From Siphonobacter sp. SORGH_AS_0500 (GTDB lineage: Bacteria > Bacteroidota > Bacteroidia > Cytophagales > Spirosomataceae): DNA of 64,000 nt. The stretch spans positions 1 to 64,000 of the forward strand of contig NZ_NHPP01000005.1 of assembly GCF_002838835.1 (NCBI RefSeq), written 5' to 3'. The notes under the pieces were generated by a model. The model saw only the letters and a program-made list of their open reading frames with translations. It was not told the origin of the DNA and made no database searches. The first letter of the stretch is position 1; each line of letters begins with the position of its first letter. Shown piece after piece: positions 46,893 to 54,732 of the stretch. Both the position numbers and the translations under genes were made by a program.

Positions 46893-48058
46893 TCATTTCA
46901 CCAGACGAATGCCGGTGAACTGCCAGCGTTCGGGTGCGTGGAAAAAGTTACGATAGGTTTTGCGACTGTGTTTGGGAGAAGTAGCAACGGAAGCCCCGCG
47001 GAGCACCATTGATTCACCATGAATTTTCCATTATACTCGCCCACAGCTCCTGCCGCTTTCGTGAAACCCGGATAGGGTAAATACGCACTATTCGTCCACT
47101 CCCAGCGTTGCCCCCAGTCAAGCTGGTCGGCGGCTACTTCCCACTCAAACTCGGTAGGCAGACGCAGGCCTTTCCACTGAGCAAAAGCAGCAGCCTCGTA
47201 ATAACTAACGTGACTCAATACGGCATCAGGATCTAACTTCTCCAGGCCCGCTAATGTATACGTATGCCATTCCCCGTTAATTCTATGCCAATACATAGGG
47301 GCTTTTATTTCATTTTCTTTAACCCATGACCATCCCTCGTCCAGCCACAGATTAAAGTCTGTATAGCCTCCTGCCTGCATAAATTCCAGATATTCGGCAT
47401 TTGTAACCAGAGATTTACTGATTTCGAAAGGTTGTATATAGACCTTATGCCGCCCTAATTCATTATCGAAACAAAAGCCATCACCGGCATACCCTACGCT
47501 ATATACGCCTTCCTCTACACTTAGCCAGCCGCTTTGCTGATTTCTGGCGTCCGATAACGATTGTTCGTGGGAATACACCGGGAAAGTAGGGTTATGGCCC
47601 AAAATGTATTTAATATCCGTAACCAGCAGTTCCTGATGTTGCTGTTCGTGGTGTAGCCCCAACTCAATCAATTTCAATGCTTCGGGGTCTTCCAGCGTAT
47701 CCAGCAAATCTTCCATGTGCTGATCGACATACTGGCGATAGGCGTAGACTTTTTCAACGGAAGGGCGGGTCATGTTACCGCGATCCGTTCTCAGCACCCG
47801 ATCTCCTACATTGTTATAATAGCTGTTGAAGAGGTAGTTAAAGTCATCGTGGAAAACCTGATAATCAGGCTTGTAATTTTTCAGAATGAAGGTTTCAAAA
47901 AACCAGGTAGAATGAGCCAGGTGCCATTTGGGCGGGCTCACAAAAGCCACGGGTTGCGGAACATAATCCTCAATTTCAAGCGGTTCGCAAATCATTCTGG
48001 AGTAATCCCTTACTTCCAGATAGGCTTCCTTAAGGCTGGAGATGGTGGTTGGAAACAT
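46893..48058 (-). CDS. egtB: Hercynine sulfoxide synthase-type enzyme EgtB (frameshifted near 3' end)
   Basis: About 388 residues from ATG 48058. The N-terminal DinB_2-like domain has the iron-binding histidines in [13 protein letters not shown] (residue 49) and [16 protein letters not shown] (His-x3-His near 146-150). The C-terminal formylglycine-enzyme-like domain has [17 protein letters not shown] and [16 protein letters not shown] missing base near 47010 shifts the frame. The other frame reads [16 protein letters not shown] and [19 protein letters not shown] with a stop at 46893, the expected EgtB end. EgtB joins hercynine to gamma-glutamylcysteine or cysteine with oxygen. No EgtA or EgtC is nearby, so use of free cysteine is inferred. 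Its start overlaps the transporter gene by 29 bases. Confidence 0.88.
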
Positions 48059-49598
48059 AGGTTGATAAGTCTGATATGGTGTGTATGCCAAAGGCCTGAG
48101 CCTGCGAACGCCGCATCATGAGTGCGTACGCATTATTAAATCCAATGGGACTAAGCCACTGTAACTGGTACTTTTTCTGAAACTCTTTCTGAACAAAAGC
48201 ATAGACCCGGTCGCGGTTGGGTCCGAGCTGCTTCTGTTGAGCGGTCGAGGCTTTTAAAATGGTTAATAAACCCGTTCCTGTGTACTCGGGATAGAGGTCA
48301 ATTTCTCCGTGAGTGAGGGCATCAAAGCAGATTTTCGTACCGCCCAAACCCGTTTTCAATTCAACCGATAACGGCGTATATCCTTCCAGCAACAGTTTAT
48401 ACATATGTACCAGAATGTACTGCTCGCCAAAAATTTTAGAGCCCAGCCGGATTTTTCCTTCTCTAGAAGTTTCCTGATTTTTCAACAACCCTTGGCTTTG
48501 TAGAAATTCGCGGGCTACCTGTTCGGGTAACTGTTTACGATAATCCACCCGATAATTGAGCTCGGTCATGACGGAGTCATTGATTTTCCCGGCCAGCAGG
48601 TTAAGCGTCGGCTCCACCTCTGGATAGGTTTTTAACACCTCCACCCGCACCACCGGAGCCGCATAATACGGCGGAAAAATACCTTTGTCGTCGGTTAAGG
48701 TTACCAGATCATAAGCCTTCAGGCGGCCATCGGTGCTGTAGCCACTGATGACATCAATTTTTTGCTCGAAGGCCGCTTTATACATGACCGCATCGCTGAT
48801 GACTACCGTCGGAATGTCGAGTTTATACACAGAAGTAAGTCCCAGATACCCATCCTCGCGGCCCATAAATTCGGGAGTAAACCCAGCCAACATCTTTTGC
48901 TGGGAGCTGGGAATAACGTAAGCCGAACTACTTAATAGCAAGATCGCAGGGATAATCCATGCCGCTTTGCGAAGGCGATGACTCGACAGTTTCTGAACGA
49001 AGGACAATACCACATCGAAAGCCAGAGCCAGCAAGGCCGCTGGAATGGCTCCCGCCAGAATCATGTGGGTATTATTAAGGGAAATTCCGCCAAAAATGAA
49101 TTCGCCCAGCCCACCCGCAGCAATGTAACGCCGCATAGCTACGCCGACGTTGATCACCGCCGCCGTACGGATACCCGCCAGAATTACGGGCAGGGCCAGA
49201 GGTATTTCTACCTGAGTTAACACCTGCCAGGAATTCATCCCCAAACCCCAAGCAGACTCGGTAATGGCAGGATCTACTCCGGTAATGCCCGTAAATGTGT
49301 TCCGAATGACGGGTAATAAAGCATACAAAAACAGGGCAGTAATGGCAGGGATAGCCCCAATGCCCAGCAATGGAATTAGAAAACCCAGCAGAGCAATGCT
49401 GGGAATGGTTTGTAATATACCCGCGATACCCAATACCACTCCAGCGGCTTTGGGTTTCCGGGCGATGAATATGCCCAACGGCAGGGCTACCAGTACGGAC
49501 AATAGCAGCGACATACAGGTTAACCCGGTATGAGTCAACGTTTGTTGCCAAAGCTTGGGAGCCTGCTGCTGCATGAATTGCCCTAAAGTCTGCTCCAT
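48030..49598 (-). CDS. OpuB/EgtU-type ABC permease fused to a circularly permuted substrate-binding domain
   Basis: The 522-residue protein has a permease half, residues about 1-210 (IAGILQTIPSIALLGFLIPL, GITGVDPAITESAWGLGMNS, GVAMRRYIAAGGLGEFIFGG), and a periplasmic binding half. In the binding half the order is reversed: AGFTPEFMGREDGYLGLTSV to VAREFLQSQGLL (about 236-368), normally the C-terminal lobe, comes first. KIRLGSKIFGEQYILVHMYK to IGFNNAYALMMRRSQAQAFG (about 380-522), normally the N-terminal lobe, comes last. The family imports betaine, choline or, as EgtU, ergothioneine. Its position between an ABC ATPase (one-base overlap) and egtB favours ergothioneine. Confidence 0.85.
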   Translation of the reverse strand: MEQTLGQFMQQQAPKLWQQTLTHTGLTCMSLLLSVLVALPLGIFIARKPKAAGVVLGIAGILQTIPSIALLGFLIPLLGIGAIPAITALFLYALLPVIRNTFTGITGVDPAITESAWGLGMNSWQVLTQVEIPLALPVILAGIRTAAVINVGVAMRRYIAAGGLGEFIFGGISLNNTHMILAGAIPAALLALAFDVVLSFVQKLSSHRLRKAAWIIPAILLLSSSAYVIPSSQQKMLAGFTPEFMGREDGYLGLTSVYKLDIPTVVISDAVMYKAAFEQKIDVISGYSTDGRLKAYDLVTLTDDKGIFPPYYAAPVVRVEVLKTYPEVEPTLNLLAGKINDSVMTELNYRVDYRKQLPEQVAREFLQSQGLLKNQETSREGKIRLGSKIFGEQYILVHMYKLLLEGYTPLSVELKTGLGGTKICFDALTHGEIDLYPEYTGTGLLTILKASTAQQKQLGPNRDRVYAFVQKEFQKKYQLQWLSPIGFNNAYALMMRRSQAQAFGIHTISDLSTYVSNHHLQP

Positions 49599-50548
49599 TA
49601 AAACTGGTCTTTGTACTGCTGATACGCGGTTTGAAGAATCGGCAAACTGAGGGTTTTTAAGGAATTCGTTAACTCATTTTTCACCACTGCGGGCTTCTTT
49701 TCTGCCAACCATTCCATCGCCTCCCAAAGACTTTGTTCACTCTGAAGGGTTGGCGTAATTAACTCCTGACTATCCGAAAGAAAAGGCCATATCTCCTTTA
49801 GTTTCAAGGCTTTTAACTCAAGCTGATACCGTTGGTGCTGAAAGAAATCTTTGACGAAGTTGCTTGCGGGTCTGAACATTAGTTCTTCCGGCGTTCCTAA
49901 CTGCCGGATCGTTCCCTGATGCATCAAAGCGATCTGGTCGCCCAGTTCAAAAGCCTCTGCCATGTCGTGAGTTACCATGACTACGGTTTTGCGTTGTAGT
50001 TCAGGTAATTCTCTGAATTCCTGGTGGATAGCCGAGCGGGTCAGAGGATCTAATGCTCCGAAAGGTTCGTCCATTAATAACAGGGGTGGGTCGGACACCA
50101 ACGCTCGGGCCAGGGCCACGCGTTGTTTTTGACCTCCACTTAATTCATCAGGATATTTATGAGCGTAACTCCGATAAGGCAGATTCAACTGGTCCAGAAG
50201 GCTTTCGGTCCGTTGCCGGGTTTTCGACTTTTCCCACTTCAATAAGCCGGGAACTACGGCAATGTTTTCGGCTACTGTCAGGTGAGGAAACAGCCCATTA
50301 TTTTGGGAAACGTACCCCATGTTTCGGCGTAGTTCTTCGGGTTTTGTTGAGAAAATATCTTTCCCCTGAATCCATACCCGTCCCGAATCCGATTCGATCA
50401 AACGGTTCAGCATTTTCAGCGTGGTGGTTTTCCCACAACCGCTGGTGCCCAACAAAATCATCGTCTGGCCCTCTTTCACCTCAAAAGACACGTTATCAAC
50501 GGCTTTCAATCCATCGAACGCCTTGGTTAGCCGCTCAGCAACGATCAT
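49598..50548 (-). CDS. ABC transporter ATP-binding protein (OpuBA/EgtV-like)
   Basis: The 316-residue ATPase has Walker A (LLGTSGCGKTTTLKMLNRL, near residue 33), Q-loop (GYVSQNNGLFPHLTV), signature LSGGQKQRVALARALVSDPP, Walker B LLLMDEPFGALDPLTRS and the switch histidine in VMVTHDMAEAF. The C-terminal 80 residues lack the paired CBS domains of OpuAA/ProV osmosensors, as in OpuBA and EgtV types. It overlaps the preceding oxidoreductase gene by four bases (ATGA) and the permease by one base, so all three should be made in fixed ratio. It powers import by the permease-binding fusion. Confidence 0.88.
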   Translation of the reverse strand: MIVAERLTKAFDGLKAVDNVSFEVKEGQTMILLGTSGCGKTTTLKMLNRLIESDSGRVWIQGKDIFSTKPEELRRNMGYVSQNNGLFPHLTVAENIAVVPGLLKWEKSKTRQRTESLLDQLNLPYRSYAHKYPDELSGGQKQRVALARALVSDPPLLLMDEPFGALDPLTRSAIHQEFRELPELQRKTVVMVTHDMAEAFELGDQIALMHQGTIRQLGTPEELMFRPASNFVKDFFQHQRYQLELKALKLKEIWPFLSDSQELITPTLQSEQSLWEAMEWLAEKKPAVVKNELTNSLKTLSLPILQTAYQQYKDQF

Positions 50549-51927
50549 TCTTCAAGTTTTGTAAAAAGATTATTTAGCGATTCGGCGTAGGTAGGATGAG
50601 CAAAAACGCCATTTTGCAATTGCTCATACGTCAGATTACCCATCATGGCTATCTCCAAAAGCGACATAATTTCCCCGCCTTCCGAACTCAGAATGGCTGC
50701 TCCGAGGATTTTACCCGTTTCCTTTTCCAGCACCACTTTCCACAGGCCACGGGTCTCGCCCACTTCCTGCGAACGGGCTACACTTTTGGCCTCCATTTTA
50801 GCAATCTGAATAGCCAATCCTTTTTTGCGGGCCTCCTGTTCGGTTAACCCTACCCGACCTAATTGCGGATCGGTAAACATGCAGTAAGGAAAAGGACGAT
50901 CACTGGTAGAGCGGTTTCCTTGGTTGAGTAAGTTTTCGGACACGATTCGGTAATCGTCATACGCGATGTGGGTAAAGGCGGGACCGCCGTTGGCTTCCCC
51001 CAGAGCGTAAATGCCGGATACTGATGTTTCCAGGGTCTCATTCACTTGGATGTATCCTTTTTCATCAACCTTAATACCTGTACTTTCCAGCCCTAAATCA
51101 AGGCTGTTGGGCTCGCGACCTACGGCAATCAAAACATGAGAAGCAGATACCTTTTTTTCACCCGAATCAGACGCCAGACTGGCTTCAATGGAAGCATCTT
51201 TTTTCGATATTGCTTCTAGTTTATAGCCTTTTAGAATCGTAATTCCTTCATCGGTCAATATGCTTTCCAATGCATCAACCACGTCCTCATCTTCCTTGGA
51301 TAGCAATCGTTCGGAAGATTCTACGATGGTAACTTCACTTCCAAACCGACGAAACATCTGGCCAAATTCCATACCAATGTAACCTCCGCCAATGATGAGT
51401 AAATGGTCAGGAACTTCGGTTAATTCCAGAATGGATTTATTGGTTAAATAGTCAACCTCTGAAAGTCCTTCGACATCAGGAATGGAAGGCCGCGTTCCCG
51501 TATTAATGAAGATCAGGTCCGCCGTTAATGCTTCTTCCTTTCCCAATTTTCCCGTTACGACTAAGGTCTTATCACCCGTAAATTTTGCGTTACCGTAGAT
51601 CAGATCCAGATTTTCCAGTTCTTCGAGCTTTTCTTCCGAAGCCGAACGTTTCATCGTTACCACTTCCTCTTTCCGATCCCGAATCTTAGTCATATTGACC
51701 TGATAGCCAGAAATATCAATCCCCATCTCGGCACCGTGAGCCACCTTGTACGCCAGTTGAGCAGAGGCAATCATGGTTTTGGTAGGCGTACATCCATAAT
51801 TAACGCAAGAGCCTCCCACTAATTCTTTTTCAACCAGGGCCGTCTTTTGTCCAGCTTTCGCATATTTCATGGCTAGGGGAACACCCGCCTGGCCGGCACC
51901 AATAATAATGATATCGTACTTTTTCAT
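50545..51927 (-). CDS. Pyridine nucleotide-disulfide oxidoreductase (glutathione/mercuric reductase-like)
   Basis: From ATG 51927 the 460-residue flavoprotein has the FAD loop IIIIGAGQAGVPLAMKY (residues 6-22), the redox pair GGSCVNYGCTPTKT (Cys41/Cys46), the NAD(P)H loop LLIIGGGYIGMEFGQMF, the FAD motif GIYALGEANGG and the C-terminal active-site AHPTYAE with the His-Glu pair. It lacks the heavy-metal-associated domain and the C-terminal cysteine pair of mercuric reductase. It may reduce a low-molecular-weight disulfide. Its end overlaps the transporter ATPase start in an ATGA arrangement, so I infer a link to thiol metabolism of the ergothioneine cluster; the true substrate is unknown. Confidence 0.85.
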   Translation of the reverse strand: MKKYDIIIIGAGQAGVPLAMKYAKAGQKTALVEKELVGGSCVNYGCTPTKTMIASAQLAYKVAHGAEMGIDISGYQVNMTKIRDRKEEVVTMKRSASEEKLEELENLDLIYGNAKFTGDKTLVVTGKLGKEEALTADLIFINTGTRPSIPDVEGLSEVDYLTNKSILELTEVPDHLLIIGGGYIGMEFGQMFRRFGSEVTIVESSERLLSKEDEDVVDALESILTDEGITILKGYKLEAISKKDASIEASLASDSGEKKVSASHVLIAVGREPNSLDLGLESTGIKVDEKGYIQVNETLETSVSGIYALGEANGGPAFTHIAYDDYRIVSENLLNQGNRSTSDRPFPYCMFTDPQLGRVGLTEQEARKKGLAIQIAKMEAKSVARSQEVGETRGLWKVVLEKETGKILGAAILSSEGGEIMSLLEIAMMGNLTYEQLQNGVFAHPTYAESLNNLFTKLEE

Positions 51928-51978
51928 GTAAAACACTAAGAAAACCGAAGAGGTATGATGAATAAATGAAGGAAGGGA

Positions 51979-52260
51979 TCAGGCTTCAATCCGAACGCCT
52001 TTCCAGAAAGCTACATAGGCTTTGATTTCAGCCGCCGCGGGTTTAGGGTCTGGATATACCCAGGCGGCATCTTTATTTTCCTGACCATCCACCAGCAAGG
52101 TAAAATAAGAGGCTACTCCTTTCCAGGGGCACACGGTATGCGTTGGGGAATCAATGAGCCATTGCCGATGAATGGACTCAGGAGGGAAGTAATGGTTACC
52201 TTCGATCACAATGGTTTGATCGCTTTCTGCAATCACCTGATCATTCCAAATGGCTTTCAT
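51979..52260 (-). CDS. DUF427 domain protein
   Basis: From ATG 52260 the product has 93 residues and matches DUF427: MKAIWNDQVIAESDQTIVIE, NHYFPPESIHRQWL, PWKGVASYFTLLVDG and AAWVYPDPKPAAAEI. DUF427 proteins are small beta-rich cytoplasmic proteins of unknown function. It precedes the disulfide oxidoreductase gene by 51 bases and may be the first gene of the cluster. A longer start at 52314 adds an unconserved hydrophobic tail and is not preferred. The 250 bases between it and the Tet(X)-like gene hold nothing I can name. Confidence 0.8.
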   Translation of the reverse strand: MKAIWNDQVIAESDQTIVIEGNHYFPPESIHRQWLIDSPTHTVCPWKGVASYFTLLVDGQENKDAAWVYPDPKPAAAEIKAYVAFWKGVRIEA

Positions 52261-52510
52261 AGTTGTTCGTAAGTATGCATAACCATTTGTTAAAAAAATT
52301 ATACCTATACTCACGTTAATCCAGGCATTAACGTTCCTGATTCAAGCCTTATGACTAGCCTATTCATAACTCTACTCGTTAGCTACCATTAGCTACCCAA
52401 AGAAGCGAGCAATGATTACTTGCCCGCTTAACCTAATGCTGCCAACAAAAACGCTGGCAGCGGCTAGGCTCGATGATTACTCGAAACATAAGATTCTGAC
52501 GAATAGAGGT

Positions 52511-53623
52511 TCAGCTAAAAGAGAAAGTATCAGCAATCATCATTCGCTCGTTCTCGATGGATTCCTGTTGGGCCGCCGAAGCATAGATCATCATTCGCTC
52601 TTCGTAGTTCTGAATGGCGGCGTCAATGCTTTCGAATTTCCCGTTCGTCAGATTATGGGCTAATAATAAGGCATCCTCCAAACCCGTATTGACACCTTTA
52701 CCTGCAAAAGGAGGCATTAAATGGGCGGCATCTCCGATAAGCGTAATTGGTAAAGGACGATTGGTTTTCCAGGGTTTGGTTAAGGGTAATTTTCGGATAG
52801 GTAACGCCCAGAAAGAAGGAGTAACCCGGAATAATTGCTGGTAACATTCCCCCCAGTGGCGGAACCTTGAAGAAAGGAAAGGCATGATATCATCCCGAAA
52901 GGCCGGGCCGGGACTAAACGCCCAGTCATCGGGTTTTTTAGCTATAATTCCGTACGTTAAGGCTCCCTTATTATTGGGATTTACCACCAGCACGTTCCCC
53001 TGATACGAACTCATCAGAATCGTATCATTGCACAGTCGGTAGAATTCGGGGCAATGCTTTTCCGGCTCAACGATTTCTCCCTGAATGATAAAACTTCCGG
53101 TTTCCTCTACTTCTGCATCGGTTACCAGCCTTCGAATGCCGGACATTCCCCCATTGGCGACTATGACCACATCAGCCTCCGCCTGAATTTGATGTTCAAA
53201 GGACAATAGCCATTTTCCGTGGTGCTCTTGCAGCCCCGTGCATTTTCTGTCCCAAACGACGGTATCAGTCGCTAAACTTTCGAGCAACATTTTTCTTAAA
53301 TCGTTTCGATTTATTTCAGGGTTATCGAATCGATTTTCGGGCGTGGGTTCAGTAACAGCCAACACTTTCCCTTTTTCATCAACGATGGTTCTTCCCATGG
53401 GTCGGGCCTGGGCGTAATAACTTTCCAGTAACCCCGCTGCTTTCATGGCTTCCTGACCGGAATTTTTGTGTAAATCCAGCGTGCCACCCCAGATTCTTGC
53501 CTCCGCGTAGGCATCCCGCTCGTAAACAGTTACGTCGATATGGTGCTGCTGGAGTAATCGGGCCATGGTCAAGCCTACGGGGCCCGCTCCAATCACTGCT
53601 ATTTTTTTATTGGTAAGGATCAT
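52511..53623 (-). CDS. Tet(X)-like FAD-dependent monooxygenase
   Basis: The 370-residue flavoprotein aligns with Tet(X) over its whole length. It shares KIAVIGAGPVGLTMARLLQQ, VYERDAYAEARIWGGTLDLH, SGQEAMKAAGLLESYY, PENRFDNPEINRNDLRKML, RPLPITLIGDAAHLMPPFAG and KGVNTGLEDALLLAHNL. These are FAD-binding and core motifs, from memory of the family. Tet(X) enzymes hydroxylate and inactivate tetracyclines using NADPH and oxygen; relatives oxidise other aromatic compounds. Whether this protein accepts tetracycline is not shown by the sequence. It is transcribed away from an AraC-type regulator 95 bases off, which probably controls it. Confidence 0.85.
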   Translation of the reverse strand: MILTNKKIAVIGAGPVGLTMARLLQQHHIDVTVYERDAYAEARIWGGTLDLHKNSGQEAMKAAGLLESYYAQARPMGRTIVDEKGKVLAVTEPTPENRFDNPEINRNDLRKMLLESLATDTVVWDRKCTGLQEHHGKWLLSFEHQIQAEADVVIVANGGMSGIRRLVTDAEVEETGSFIIQGEIVEPEKHCPEFYRLCNDTILMSSYQGNVLVVNPNNKGALTYGIIAKKPDDWAFSPGPAFRDDIMPFLSSRFRHWGECYQQLFRVTPSFWALPIRKLPLTKPWKTNRPLPITLIGDAAHLMPPFAGKGVNTGLEDALLLAHNLTNGKFESIDAAIQNYEERMMIYASAAQQESIENERMMIADTFSFS

Positions 53624-53717
53624 GATTTTGCGTTCGTTAATAACTACACAAAAGTCTATGATACTTTACGGGTAAAATAGCTACTTTACACCAAAAAATA
53701 GTCGTATAAGACATTTC

Positions 53718-54683
53718 ATGCCTGCAGAAACATTTCCTACGATCCCTAAGGTATTAGCCTCATTGGCTCTCCGTTTAAACACGGAGGTAAAGAACCATAG
53801 CGTTGAAATCCCGGCAGACCAGGGTTCCGGGTACTGCACAGGCTATGCCTTTACGGAACATCTTCGATTATTGATTCTGAATTATGAGTTGAAGGAAGAT
53901 CTGATTCTGGAAAATCCAGACGTAGCTTCTCCTACGCCAACGATTCTTTTCAAGTTTCAGCATGTCCTGGTCAAAACGGGCTTACACTCCTTAAAAAAGC
54001 GGGTTCCTAGCGTATTAATTGCGACGAGTCAACTGCATACCGAAAGTGTCATTTCTATTCACTCCAATACGGAAGTGATTAACATTGAAGTCGATGCTCA
54101 TTACCTGAAGGGTCTTTTCACTGCGTCGGAAAAATCGCCGATTTTACGAAGCTTGCTCACGAATACGCAACCTCTGATTTTTGAAGAATTGGTTCATCCC
54201 CCTATTCAAAAGATTATCGACGAACTCGTGAATCAACCCATCAGCGAAACCTTCGAACTGTTTTGGGCCCGAATCAAGGCGGAAGAATTGATCTGCCAGT
54301 TGTTAATAGCTCTGGAGAAGCGAGAGGAGAAACAGGTATATGCCCTGAATAGTCAGGATGTGGAAGCCATTTACCGGGCTAAAGAACACATGCTGGCACA
54401 CCTGGATACGCCGCCCGTTATTAACGAACTGGCTTTAGCCGCTCACATGAGTCCAACCAAGCTGAAGCGTTTATTCAAACAGATTTTTGGGAACAGCATT
54501 TTCAGTTATTACCAGGAATTCCGAATGAAAGAGGCCGCCCGCTTACTACAAGCCGAGCAACGCTCTGTTTCTGAAGTAGGTTATGCTCTGGGTTTTACCA
54601 ACCTGAGTCATTTTTCGAAAGTTTTTTACGAACACATCGGGACAAAGCCGAAACAGTTTAGTCGCATCAAGCCTAAGGAATGA
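53718..54683 (+). CDS. AraC-family regulator, divergent from the Tet(X)-like gene
   Basis: The 321-residue protein has an N-terminal effector domain (residues 1-215) without a recognisable cupin motif. A C-terminal DNA-binding domain follows: VINELALAAHMSPTKLKRLF and SVSEVGYALGFTNLSHFSKV followed by FYEHIGTKPKQFSRI. The divergent placement to the monooxygenase suggests control of it. The effector is unknown, but a small aromatic or oxidant signal is plausible. Confidence 0.85.
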   Translation: MPAETFPTIPKVLASLALRLNTEVKNHSVEIPADQGSGYCTGYAFTEHLRLLILNYELKEDLILENPDVASPTPTILFKFQHVLVKTGLHSLKKRVPSVLIATSQLHTESVISIHSNTEVINIEVDAHYLKGLFTASEKSPILRSLLTNTQPLIFEELVHPPIQKIIDELVNQPISETFELFWARIKAEELICQLLIALEKREEKQVYALNSQDVEAIYRAKEHMLAHLDTPPVINELALAAHMSPTKLKRLFKQIFGNSIFSYYQEFRMKEAARLLQAEQRSVSEVGYALGFTNLSHFSKVFYEHIGTKPKQFSRIKPKE

Positions 54684-54732
54684 CCTCAGCCAGGCGGTTA
54701 GATTCGCCCAGCTGAGGTTATTACTGCTTTGT

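Noticed and set aside
50545..51927. Mercuric reductase (MerA)
   Set aside because: The C-terminal cysteine pair and heavy-metal domain are missing and no mer genes are nearby.
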